Of a DNA stretch of 12,026 nucleotides, positions 1 to 8,510 are shown in pieces. Under the pieces are notes generated by a model. That model was not told the origin of the DNA, searched no databases, and saw only the letters and a program-made list of their open reading frames with translations. The translations under genes were made by a program, and so were the position numbers. Position 1 is the stretch's first letter, and the number at the start of each line of letters is the position of its first letter. The stretch comes from Temnopleurus reevesii (lineage: Eukaryota; Echinodermata; Echinoidea; Temnopleuroida; Temnopleuridae): assembly GCA_036244855.1 (NCBI GenBank), contig BQKZ01008274.1:13543-25568 (forward strand). Direction: 5' to 3'.

Positions 1-64
1 TCCCTCCTCCCTCCCTCCCTCCTCCCTCCCTCTCTCCCTCCCTCCGTCTCTCTCTCTATCTCTC
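1..64. repeat. Pyrimidine-rich microsatellite (TCCC/TC)n
   Basis: The first 64 bases are almost pure C and T on the plus strand, as irregular CCTCC and TCCC units passing into (TC)n. This is an imperfect simple-sequence repeat that runs off the left edge, so its full length is unknown. Such tracts are commonly length-polymorphic. Confidence 0.9.
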
Positions 65-1042
65 TTCGTTTACACATGATCTGTTTTAAAGCATCTGCTG
101 GGGATATGTATATCTTTTGTTAAGATTGTCATTCATTTTGCATTTTATCATTTTCAAGTTAATGTTTAATTTTTCTCATTTTCCTGGTATCACATTGCAA
201 TTTGCTATGCATGTTAGCAGGATTGCTATACAAAATATATTTTGTGTAGCAACTTCTTCACATAGAACTGTATAAGAATAGGAAAAGTTTCCTCAATGTC
301 TAAAACTGATAATCAAATGTGAAAAATGGAAATTATTCCACGGTGTAGATCATGTTCAAACCCTTAATATAGCCATCTGTCAAACTTCTCAAACCTGATC
401 ATGTACAGAACTAGTGAACTACGATGCATTCGGCATGAAGTTTGTAAAGTAAACTGAACCAAATCTGTCAAAAATGGTGCTGTACCTCCCTCCCACGGTA
501 GCTCACTCAGATAACTTCATCTATAAAATGCACAGGTTAACACTGACCAACTATGTGTTGAGAATATGACGAAGATTACTCAGGATTGAAAATGGTATTC
601 CAAGGGTGCAAATACAAAATAATTTTTTAATTTTCCATTACTTGACCTAGTTCCTTCGACATTTATTTCTATTTCCTCAACTTTGAATGGTCCCAACTAT
701 TTTTTTTAACCTATTCTTGAGCTAATTGTTTTTCTCTTACAGGATACATGTATTTCCTCTGGTTTCGAGACAGATTAATATTTTTTGCATTTGAAAAATA
801 CTTCATTTTTGTGAACACAGACCTCATAGCCCACTACGCAGCATTTCCTGTAAATCAATTTGTTTTGAATGGTACCTGTGCTGTGGGTTTGAGCTCCAGT
901 CATGACTTTCAGATAAAGCTTCGTCCCTCTTTCAAACTTCTTCTGTTGTATACATTCAAATTTGAATAATACATGCAGTATGACTCAAATACTCTCTCTT
1001 TCTCTCTCTAACTGTCAGAAAAATAATTTGCAGTAAACTCAC
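65..1042. other. AT-rich non-coding stretch, no gene supported
   Basis: I see no recognisable gene, RNA or complete transposon here. A plus-strand open frame of 73 codons (748-969) follows an acceptor-like sequence ending TTTTTCTCTTACAG at 741, but it has no familiar motif and no donor at its end. A second short pyrimidine run (CTCTCTCTTTCTCTCTC) lies near 990-1008. This could be intron or spacer. Confidence 0.6.
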
Positions 1043-1165
1043 CTCATTTGCTCCCTTGCTCCATTCCTTTGTATCCATGAGTGCTCCCAGCAAGCTCTTC
1101 TTGACACTCCTCCGTCCATCCATCCAGCTGAGCCACTGAGATGGGTAACTGATCCACCACTCACT
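1043..1165 (-). CDS. Possible exon, unknown product (partial, ends at splice donor)
   Basis: On the minus strand an open frame of 41 codons runs from just after a TAA (complement of 1166-1168) to 1043, where the sequence reads GAG|GTGAGT, a near-perfect eukaryotic donor, leaving the exon in phase 0. The peptide is tryptophan-rich at its start (SEWWISYPSQWLSWMDG) and basic and polar later (ending DTKEWSKGANE). I do not recognise the family. The base composition is less AT-biased than the surroundings. The acceptor is not obvious: the best candidate, CTTTGTAG near 1182, is followed by stops in all three frames, so the upstream part may be 5' untranslated. A second minus frame, overlapping this one, is also open to the donor, so the true frame is uncertain. 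The plus strand has a competing acceptor-like sequence (CTCTAACTGTCAG) nearby. It may belong to the same leftward gene as the candidate first exon at 11655-11699. Confidence 0.3.
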
Positions 1166-1183
1166 TTACACAGTCAACTACAA

Positions 1184-1686
1184 AGATTAATATCGTTCCA
1201 GGGAAGAATAAACCGCTGATCACTCCAACATCTGTTCTATAGATCCAACAACGTAATGCTCACTCCTATACAATCATGAAAACATTCAGGAGTGCGATTG
1301 ATTACTTGTTTTGAAAACCGCTTCACTTTCACTGCTTTACTACATTCACGGAATCACTGATACGAGAGACTTCATCAATAGGATCCTGCAAGTATAACAC
1401 AATAAATCATTTTCAAAATAATGTATAGCATACAATGGGACACCTGATCAAAATTGATCAAAAATGCTTCATTTTGAGAACAGTTACAGGGATGTTGAAG
1501 AATACATACTCATCCCAATCAACATTTTTTTATACAGATGAAAAGAGGCAAAAATTAGAAATGTCAAAATTACCCAAATAGGAAGAGTATCACTTGTCTA
1601 AAGTAGTCAATAGTGAACCGCATACTTCTTAATAATTTAGTTCTGTTTTTCAGAAATGTCCGGTCAAACTTGGATGATTTTTTAGC
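1184..1686. other. Non-coding stretch, nothing recognised
   Basis: This is AT-rich sequence without a supported exon, repeat or RNA. A plus-strand acceptor-like TTCTGTTTTTCAG occurs near 1653 but is not followed by a convincing coding frame. Confidence 0.55.
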
Positions 1687-1693
1687 TTGCATA

Positions 1694-1875
1694 GTAGTCC
1701 AGTTGAGGACTGTGTGTTCTCATAGCACCCACATCGCGCGCCACGATCAGAGGGGTCAGCATGATCAGAGGGTTATGTAAGGACTCTGTGGTTGAGAGCT
1801 ATGCAGTCATGTGTGTTCAGTGTAAGAGAATATGCAGAAGTGGGTGCTATCACACACAGTCCTCAACTGGACTAC
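1694..1875. mobile_element. 182-bp MITE with long terminal inverted repeats and 7-bp TSD
   Basis: The left terminus (1694-1732) and right terminus (1840-1875) are inverted copies. The outer 23 bases, beginning GTAGTCCAGTTGAGGACTG, match exactly; the inner part (ATAGCACCCAC) continues after a 3-base gap and one mismatch. The element is flanked by perfect direct repeats TTGCATA at 1687-1693 and 1876-1882, as expected of a target-site duplication. The interior has no coding capacity and holds a local duplication (ACGATCAGAGGGG / ATGATCAGAGGGT). It is a non-autonomous DNA transposon. The 7-bp duplication (8 bp if the boundary is shifted one base) would fit hAT- or P-like enzymes, but I cannot assign the superfamily from 182 bases. 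Confidence 0.88.
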
Positions 1876-1900
1876 TTGCATATTGAAAACTGAACTGAAT

Positions 1901-2118
1901 TATAATAATAATAATAAAAAGATGCAATTTATATAGCGCACGTATCCACTCTGCTGAGTGCTTTGCATTATTATTACCCTGGCTTTAGCCCAGCAGCCCC
2001 CAGCACACTTGGCATTTCAAGGAATGAATATTCCTACCAGGTACCCATTCACATCACCTGGGTTGAGTGCAGCACGATGTGGATAAATGTATTGCTGAAG
2101 AAAATTAATGCCAACTGA
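1901..2118 (-). mobile_element. SINE, minus orientation, head missing
   Basis: Read on the minus strand this matches the layout of the SINE at 7719-8052. The block at 2055-2112 is the reverse complement of 7796-7851 with moderate divergence (shared words: CACCTGGGT, GAGTGCAGC, GTGGATAAAT, TTGCTGAAG). The tail is the same GCGCTATATAAATTGC type (1921-1939, minus strand), ending in (TTA)n at 1901-1916. Between them is a middle section (GGTAATAATAATGCAAAG on the minus strand, and a block with AAGGAATGAATATTCC) absent from the 7719 copy, so it is a different subfamily. No tRNA-like head with A and B boxes is visible to the right of 2118, so it is 5'-truncated. Confidence 0.82.
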
Positions 2119-2451
2119 AATCAAATATTGCAGTAAATGTGTCAGAATGCAGCATCATAAAAATCAGCTGATAAAGGGGGGTGCATAATATTAAAGTGCA
2201 TGAAGAGTGAGATGTTGCTGTGATTACATACACTGAAGGATGAGGGGATTGGTATATCAATGATCAAATTCTTTTCTCTTGCTGCAATACACACATGATG
2301 CAGTCTGGATATGTGTTCTTGCTTCAAGCCATCCAGTGAAAATTGAGGCTAAGGTTAACGGTACCCCAGTGATTGCTTTCCCTCCTACTTCATTAGTGGT
2401 TCTCATACAATTTTGCTTCAATCTGCATTTTACTGTGGGAAATAACCCACT
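2119..2451. other. Spacer between mobile elements, nothing recognised
   Basis: About 330 bases between a SINE remnant and an inverted-repeat element. Short open frames on both strands here overlap one another and run into the neighbouring transposon, so they are not supported as genes. Confidence 0.55.
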
Positions 2452-2767
2452 GGCCCGTATTCCGATAGCAAGGTTTAAGTTAAACCCTGGTCTAAATCTG
2501 TGGTTTAAGTATGGGTAGCCAAAAGTGCCAAAACTTTATTTACAATGAATAATTCTTATGTTAACTGCTCTCTTTTGCCATGATGCTCTAGTAATGTAGA
2601 AAACTATTGAAGTTTTTATTCCGAGACAGTTTTAAATACTATGAGTGCCAAATGAGCTGGTAAATTAAACATCGACTGTTATAGATTCAAGCCTCTTTTG
2701 GCTTCCCATACTTAAACCACATATTTAAACTCTAGTTTAAGTTAAACCTGACATCAGAATAAGGGCC
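2452..2767. mobile_element. 316-bp MITE with 73-74 bp terminal inverted repeats
   Basis: The left arm (2452-2525) and right arm (2695-2767) are reverse complements over their full length with roughly four fifths identity. Both begin GGCCC(G/T)TATTC and contain AGGTTTAA, and both end inside with TGTGGTTTAAGTATGGG followed by AGCCAAAAG. The 169-base interior is AT-rich and non-coding. The ends do not show a clean target-site duplication, so the boundary may be off by a few bases or the flank has diverged. The arm divergence suggests an old insertion. A plus-strand open frame of 79 codons (2279-2518) runs into the left arm and is therefore spurious. Confidence 0.82.
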
Positions 2768-2828
2768 ATAATCTATAGATTTGTGAAAAGTCCATAATCA
2801 TAACTACTCATCTGTCAATGTACTTTAA

Positions 2829-3255
2829 AGTCTGGGTCTGGGTCAGAAAAATCTAGCTTTGATTGATTTTAAGCAGAACAATCAGACAAACAGGTCAACA
2901 AAGTTTGAAACACATCAGAGAATAAATAAGAAAGTTGTGAACATTTCAATGATATTATTAATCAACAGTGATTTTTCATGGCATCTTTTTGTCACATTGT
3001 CATGCATTTCTTTGCAAATAGTCTATTACATTTACTGTTTAAAACCCCGCTTTTCGAACACGACACATACATAGGTGCAGGTGTATTTATTGATTCAACA
3101 TTTTGGCCGTTTTGAAAAAAAATATGCCTTTATGGGTAAAAACAAATTCTTAAAACTGTTTTTATATTTTTGTGCTTCTTTATATTTTGTGCTTCTTTAT
3201 ATTTTGTGCTTCTAATAAATTTAAAAGAATGATTTTTCTGGCCCAGACCCAGCCT
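2829..3255. mobile_element. 427-bp TTAA-flanked MITE (Kolobok/piggyBac-like target site)
   Basis: The terminal inverted repeats are 2829-2853 and 3231-3255. They begin AG(T/G)CTGGGTCTGGG and match at 23 of 25 positions, ending GAAAAATC inside. Both ends are immediately flanked by TTAA (2825-2828 and 3256-3259), the target duplicated by Kolobok and piggyBac families. The interior has no transposase; open frames in it are short and unfamiliar. A 17-bp minisatellite (3161-3212) sits just inside the right end. The superfamily is inferred from the TTAA target only. Confidence 0.83.
3161..3212 (+). repeat. Three-copy 17-bp minisatellite
   Basis: Three adjacent units of TTTATATTTTGTGCTTC occur at 3161-3178 (with one extra T), 3179-3195 and 3196-3212. 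The last two are identical. The repeat lies inside the TTAA-flanked element, close to its right terminus, so it probably expanded after or within the transposon. Confidence 0.9.
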
Positions 3256-3259
3256 TTAA

Positions 3260-3850
3260 TCACTCAGTTCTCCCTCTGAGAGCGAACCTAAATGAGTTAT
3301 AATAGGCCAGTTTACTAATATACTCAAATTTGTAAAATTTTCTTGCCTATGACCGAAGTAACATGGTATCCTATTCCTTCAAACTGTGAGTAAAAATTGA
3401 ACAACAATACCTGGAATACGGTTTACATGTACTTGTTGAAATGTCAGACAAGCCTGGGGCAAGCTTTTGAGTGTATTAAGACCGCATAAAATTTGCATCT
3501 ATCAGTAAAACCAACTTATTGGTTCAAGAGTTAGACCTTACATTATTGGAGTGGTAACCTCCAATTGTTCATGACTGGCTTCTTACCACACACTTTCATG
3601 TAGATCTCAGCTCTCGTTGCCTGAAGTGATCCCAAACAATGATTGGTCGTGGATGTAGGCTTCACAGTACTCCAGTGATCATTGTCAGTCCATGTCCTGC
3701 AATGCTTAATCCTTCATGGTGTCTAGAACTTCTCACCGAGAGTGATGGGACATTCACAAGAAGATTGACACAACATCCTCCTGTATGCATGTGGATGATA
3801 AACACATTCAAAGTTAAGTGGATTAAATCTGATTGTGGCAGCGTAGTTTA
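3260..3850. other. Unassigned stretch with a less AT-rich core (3600-3800)
   Basis: No gene is supported. The part from about 3600 to 3800 has a more balanced composition than its neighbours and a plus-strand open frame of 70 codons (3639-3851). On the minus strand, GCATTGCAG near 3700 and TGTG|GTAAGAA near 3590 could bracket an exon, but the frames between them are interrupted or unrecognisable. It may be a decayed transposon coding fragment; I could not match it to any transposase motif. Confidence 0.4.
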
Positions 3851-3857
3851 GGTTAAC

Positions 3858-4090
3858 AGGGCTAGACTTTAAATGGAGCCCAGTGGCAAATGGCTCCCCA
3901 AAACTGCAAGGGGACCCTGAGAAAATCAGTTTAGGAGCCCTGCTGGCCCTCCAACTTTTTTGATAAAATAATTTTCATGAAATTACAAGATAAAACTGGG
4001 CTCCCGAGACTTCCACAGGCTCCACATAAAATAAAGTTTAATATAAGGAGCCTGTCTGGCTCCCTGAAGGAAAAGTAAAGATCAAGCCCT
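3858..4090. mobile_element. 233-bp MITE, AGGGCT termini, GGTTAAC direct repeats
   Basis: The termini are inverted: the left reads AGGGCTAGACTTTA from 3858 and the right, reversed, reads AGGGCTTGATCTTTA from 4090. Direct repeats GGTTAAC flank it at 3851-3857 and 4091-4097. These could be a 7-bp target duplication, or TTAA with palindromic neighbours. Each end carries a subterminal hairpin made of GGAGCC and GGCTCC (3875-3880 with 3892-3897; 4047-4052 with 4058-4063). The CAGGGCT-type terminus resembles hAT elements in general form, but an 8-bp duplication is not seen, so the superfamily stays open. There is no coding capacity. Confidence 0.75.
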
Positions 4091-4097
4091 GGTTAAC

Positions 4098-4890
4098 TAA
4101 TAACATTTGCATGGCAACCTATCAAATAACATGCCCAAGATTACCAAATTACAAATCTACCAAGATTTTCAATCATTCAACACGATAACCTTATAAAGAA
4201 CCATTTGGTTTGAAGTCTTTTGTTACTCGGTTAAACAGCCGCCCAGAAATACCACCCATGGCTGTGTTTCATCAACTTACAACAGAGTTTACAAACGACT
4301 AGCTCCAGTTCTTGGATTTGGATAATGAAAACTTTGCAAATTCATAACTTTTGGTCAGACTACTAGTATCTGATTTTTCAGAAAACTTTCGAATTTCTTT
4401 ATCTAAATTTTCTCCATTCACTAGCAGCACACAAATGTGTTGGGACAGTTCCCCTTTAAAGTCATTCTTCAAGTCTTTTGTATCTTGGTGAAACACTGCA
4501 CTGGTATGCCTTCAAGACTGAATGCATAAAAAATGAAAAAAAGATGTTCTCCATTTCAAATTCATTTCCTCCCAATCGAAATTTTTCCATGTAGGCTGAA
4601 ATAACTACATGTAAATCTCACTTTCACCATACTACATGTTCCTCCACAAGCTTCTCGGTCCCCTATGGAAGAATGACTGAGTGTCGATCATTTGTGATAA
4701 TGAATTACGATGTACTCTCATTGTGTCTACAGAGGTTCTAAATTGCTATCCAAAGGCTAATTTACTGCTCATCAGTGTGGTGAATCAATTTGGCAGGCGT
4801 CAGTCTCTAATGATTGAAAGCAGCTCTCAATCTACTCATTATTGCACACAATTTCTGTTCTTGTGTGAATCTTGCTTCTTTATAATATTG
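4098..4890. other. AT-rich stretch, no gene supported
   Basis: A minus-strand open frame of 65 codons, lysine- and serine-rich, spans 4299-4496 but begins at GTG rather than ATG. It lies downstream of an acceptor-like TTTTTTATGCATTCAG (complement of about 4518-4533), yet a TGA falls in the same frame just after that acceptor. There is no recognisable domain. Otherwise I see nothing. Confidence 0.5.
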
Positions 4891-5032
4891 ACAATAATGG
4901 ATCCATTTCATATATACCGCAATCATTGTACTCTACTGCGCTTGGGTACCATATTATTACCCTGGCTATAACTGCCGAGCAAGCCACTATTTAATAGGCA
5001 CTCAAGCATTCCAAGGAATAAATTCCTGCCTT
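4891..5032 (-). mobile_element. Decayed SINE fragment related to the 1901-2118 copy
   Basis: The plus strand here aligns with 1911-2038. Shared words are ATTATTACCCTGGCT (at 1970 and 4953) and CATTCCAAGGAATAAAT against CATTTCAAGGAATGAAT, with AATAATGGATCCATTTCATATA standing in for the tail region. In SINE sense this is minus strand: a central block plus a degraded tail without head and without the block shared with 7796-7851. Heavier divergence implies an older insertion. Confidence 0.65.
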
Positions 5033-5447
5033 TAAAGTTTGAGTGATCTTTATCTTTAAAAGAGATTATCCCATGCATATAAGCTGCAATTCTCTGCTAC
5101 CTATCGATATCACTATGAAAATTATGAACAACAGATATGGCCCACTAACTGCAATGTTATCACCATTGTCCTCAGCTTTATAGTGATAACAGGTTAGGTA
5201 CACAAAAAAAAAGCATTCTGATTTTCACTGTGTCATCGAGTGATTTTTCCTAATTCTCTACCCCTCTACACATATCTCCCTCATGGTTCCAGCTTCCTTC
5301 TCCTCGTTCCCTCTTGTGGATATGTGGCAGTACTTCCTACACTGAAGCCCTGCATCCCCCCACCCTCCTCTATCATAAAAAGAAGGCAGCCCTAAGCTTT
5401 TTTTCATAAATGCAAATGCATGTATGGCAGTTTGGTACTATTCAAAG

Positions 5448-5472
5448 CCCCCCCCCCCCCACACACACACAC
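5448..5472. repeat. C13 homopolymer joined to (AC)6
   Basis: Thirteen C residues (5448-5460) are followed directly by six AC units (5461-5472). It is a compound microsatellite whose length may be unreliable in the assembly. Confidence 0.95.
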
Positions 5473-7718
5473 TTTTAAAAACGTTCTCTGAACCCTGACC
5501 ATTGCATCAGAGAGTTTTTCTATTAGCTAGCTGAATCTTAAAATATTTATTATCACTTTCTAATGACTATTGAGAAGAATCAACCTTCCCTCCTATATGT
5601 ATAAACAGTTTGGCTGTGCAAAATGATTCATGTTCAATAATCATTCATATTGAAATTCACAATAAAAACGATGTATGTCAGAGACACCACCACAGCAGTA
5701 AACCACAATCTAAACATCCTTCATGTACACTGTAGACTTGTTTGATGCCAAGGAAATGAGAAATCAAATGTTGCCAAGCCAGAATGTTGAGTATGATTTA
5801 CAGCCAATTAACAATGAGACTAAACAAACCCTACATCAATTCACATAAAGTCTATTCTTCATGTACTGGGCATGTTCATGTAGGATACACTGTTAAGATA
5901 AAGAACATGGATGATCATATTTGTAAGACCAACATTTGATTTACACTACTTTCATTGAAAAGACCACTAGAGATTTTGAACCTTGAAAATCCATTCTTTC
6001 TATCGTTAAAGATGAAAATCTGATCTAAAAGTGGGAGATCGTATGGCTCTAAAACCTATCATTTTTTTTCTGTGAAAGTATCCGTTTGTGTGGAATTCAT
6101 CATGTCACCTTGTCTCTTTCCGAGGTTTGTGTATATCGTGCAAGGGATCTATTCAACAAAACATCTAAATCAAAATTACCTTATCATATTGAACAAGGGT
6201 GTCAGGTGTACATGAAAATCATGCAAGAGCTCTGCTCTAAACTTTAAAATAGAGAGTTTGCTCTGAAAATTTAATCTTCAGTCAATTTGAGTAATTTTGT
6301 TTAAAATCTTTTCCCCATCATTCAGTCTACATGGTATGTTTACAAATCAGTGCAGTGCACTGTAGCGTCATGAAAGGGAATATGAATGCATATCAATAAA
6401 ATTGAATGATAACTTAAATATAATTAATGGTAATAATTCATGATCTGATTTTATTGAAGAAAGCTACTATGTACTTACATCTGAAAGCTTATGCATACAT
6501 AATTTCAAACATCTGATGAACAGAAATTGTAATCATGAAACTGATAATCCAATCACTTCCATTTGCAAAGTCATGTCAAAGTGACATTCTTGATCCATAC
6601 TAGCAAGCGTTTCACTCCAACTCCACAAGTGCAAAAAATTTGTGAGCTATTAATGAAGCACAAGATAATCCCTTCATTTCTATCCAATTTCTTCATCATT
6701 GAATCAAACTGTCTGTGTTTCAGTGGGAATGGTAATTTGTCATGATTCAAGGCCCGAGTCTGATCGTTGTTTGCACATTGATTGTGAGTATTTGTTTAGT
6801 AGCCATCTGTTGCAGCCATGTAGATCAATACAAGGATCTAGTCAGGGAACCATTAACCAGGATCAAATAACGACTTGGTGTGACACAAACATTTACAGCA
6901 TTGTTTTAATCGTTCAATTAAGGTTATATGGACCAATTCACATGTCATATGCAGTCATGATACAGTGGTCATTCAAATTATAAAAAAAACATTGAGTCTA
7001 TTTGAAAGACCTGGGACATAATTTCAGAATATTTCATCTCATGTATAATGACAACCTGAATATATATCCTATAAATGAAAACCTATTTTCTCATTGTATC
7101 AAACAATCACAATTTTGAATACTGTAAGTGAATGTTCATCCCACAACAAATGCATGCAAATTGGATCCCAAGTATTCATTGTAGTCCAATTGTTACTAAC
7201 CATTTGATGAATACCTTGTACATTGTAACTATATTCGTTTGCAAGCAACATGCATTTGTAGAATAAAACCAGCCTATCGGAACACATCAATGAAGAAGAT
7301 TTTTCTTCATACTTCATAGTCCTTATCGGAACTTGATATACAGAATCAAACTGATTTGGTATCGTAACTTACAGTGTTTTTTATTTGTATAAAACATGCC
7401 TGCCCACAATCCTTCCATAATGAACTGGGCTCCAAAACTTTCTGCCAATTTAGGCCATAAAAAAAATTCTTGATAACATTTTGCCGAAGGGTTTCTATAC
7501 AGTGAATGAAAAAAGTATAGTAGAAATGCTTTTTGCCTGAGTTTATTTTTTTCATCTTCAAAGCTTGTCAAATGTTTAAATATAAAGCAGCTTACCTGAT
7601 ATCTGCAAAAAAAAATATATATTACCCATTTTTCCTTTTGGTAAAACTCATGCAATGATCAACAAATTATTCAACAATCAGAATGGTTGTATTTTTTTTC
7701 ACTCATACTGGTACTGGA
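5473..7718. other. Long AT-rich non-coding stretch
   Basis: About 2.2 kb without a supported gene, RNA or complete mobile element. Open frames are short, overlap in several frames and show no family motif. The longest is 110 codons on the minus strand (7323-7655) and partly reflects A/T homopolymers. On the minus strand at 7596-7602 seven bases (ATATCAG) lie between a good acceptor (TTTTTTTTGCAG) and a good donor (GTAAGC), reported as a finding. A 10-bp palindrome CAGTGCACTG occurs near 6353. I see nothing else. Confidence 0.55.
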
Positions 7719-7733
7719 GGCGCCGTGGCGCCG

Positions 7734-7744
7734 TGGTGTAGTGG
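7734..7744 (+). promoter_or_regulatory. RNA polymerase III A box of the SINE
   Basis: TGGTGTAGTGG fits the A-box consensus TRGYNNANNNG. It lies 33 bases before the B box, as in tRNA genes. Confidence 0.88.
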
Positions 7745-7777
7745 TTATGACTCTCGCCTTTCAACCAGAGGGACGTA

Positions 7778-7788
7778 GGTTCGAATCC
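7778..7788 (+). promoter_or_regulatory. RNA polymerase III B box of the SINE
   Basis: GGTTCGAATCC is a perfect match to the B-box consensus GGTTCGANTCC, corresponding to the T-loop of a tRNA. With the A box it would allow TFIIIC-dependent internal transcription. Confidence 0.93.
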
Positions 7789-7925
7789 CATCCATGGCTT
7801 TAATTTCCTTCAGCAAGAAATTTATCCACAAAGCTGCACTCTACCCAGGTGTGCTTGGGGACCGGTAGGAGACAGCAGCGCATTATCTGATATGATGTGA
7901 GCGCCTATTTGGCTGCCTAGATGCT

Positions 7926-7955
7926 AAGGCTTGAATTGCCAAGGCTTGAATTGCC
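7926..7955 (+). repeat. Tandem 15-bp duplication inside the SINE
   Basis: AAGGCTTGAATTGCC occurs at 7926-7940 and again, identically, at 7941-7955. The relatives at 1901 and 4891 do not show it, so it may mark this copy or its subfamily. Confidence 0.93.
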
Positions 7956-8052
7956 ATCCAGTGACCGGGTAATAATATCGGAAGCGCTTTGACCAGTCAA
8001 AACTGACCGAAAAGGCGCTATATAAATCCGCAATATTATTATTATTATTATT

Positions 8053-8510
8053 ACTGTACAGTGCGCAATGTATCTGATGTATATTTTGTAGGGGGCCCGA
8101 ATCAAAATTAGTAAACCTACATTCAAATGTCATTAAAGGGTTAAGTATGCATGTAGATTGAAGCCAGATGTAATGTATTGAGGCAGGTTATAGAGCAACA
8201 ACAATGCTCTCATGAGAACCCATCTTTTGATATCAAAACCGATTACAAAAGAGCTGCTGAAATGGATCTATTATGATCCTATTGAACACACAGTGTACTA
8301 TATTGACCGTTTGAAGGATGTGTAACAATGGGGCATACCCACAATACAAGGTGATTCATAGGGCTCCCTCAGGTGTGGATAATGACATCACAATGGTCTA
8401 CATGTATCAACATGAAGGTGAAATTCACATCGTATAGGATTGCTATGATATTGAATGGTTAAATTAAAGTTGGTATACATGTAATATAATATCTTATCTG
8501 TCATTTTATG
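8053..8510. other. Non-coding spacer
   Basis: About 460 bases between the SINE and the tandem repeat. I see no gene, inverted repeat or RNA. Confidence 0.55.

Larger units (their letters stand above)
7719..8052 (+). mobile_element. tRNA-derived SINE, near full length
   Basis: A tRNA-like head (about 7727-7795) contains an A box and a B box at normal spacing. It is followed by a body block (7796-7851) shared with the older copy at 1901-2118, a lineage-specific middle, and a tail GGCGCTATATAAATCC ending in (ATT)n at 8035-8052. The order head, conserved body, tail and short repeat is that of a SINE copied by a LINE partner. The first unit GGCGCCGT is duplicated (7719-7726, 7727-7734) and a 15-bp segment AAGGCTTGAATTGCC is tandemly doubled (7926-7955). 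No convincing target-site duplication is visible; TACTG occurs on both sides but is too short to rely on. Intact boxes suggest a younger insertion than the other two copies. Confidence 0.9.

Noticed and set aside
748..969. Plus-strand open frame of 73 codons after an acceptor-like TTACAG
   Set aside because: It is Phe/Leu-rich, carries no domain, and has no donor at its 3' end. A single acceptor-like site is common by chance.
2279..2518. Plus-strand open frame of 79 codons
   Set aside because: Its last quarter is the left inverted repeat of the 316-bp element, so it is not a conserved gene.
3639..3851. Possible transposase remnant (plus frame of 70 codons or minus exon)
   Set aside because: I looked for Tc1/mariner-type catalytic context and other transposase motifs and found none I could defend.
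4299..4496. Minus-strand Lys/Ser-rich open frame of 65 codons
   Set aside because: It starts at GTG, not ATG, has no good entry from the upstream acceptor (TGA in frame), and no recognisable homology.
7323..7655. Longest open frame, 110 codons on the minus strand
   Set aside because: It overlaps a second long frame on the same strand, runs through A/T homopolymers that yield Phe/Lys runs, has no known motif, and contains splice-like sites inside it. Length is within chance for AT-rich DNA with ATG-to-stop counting.
7727..7795. Functional tRNA gene
   Set aside because: A and B boxes are present, but the anticodon stem pairs poorly, the acceptor stem does not close, and the sequence continues into a SINE body and (ATT)n tail.
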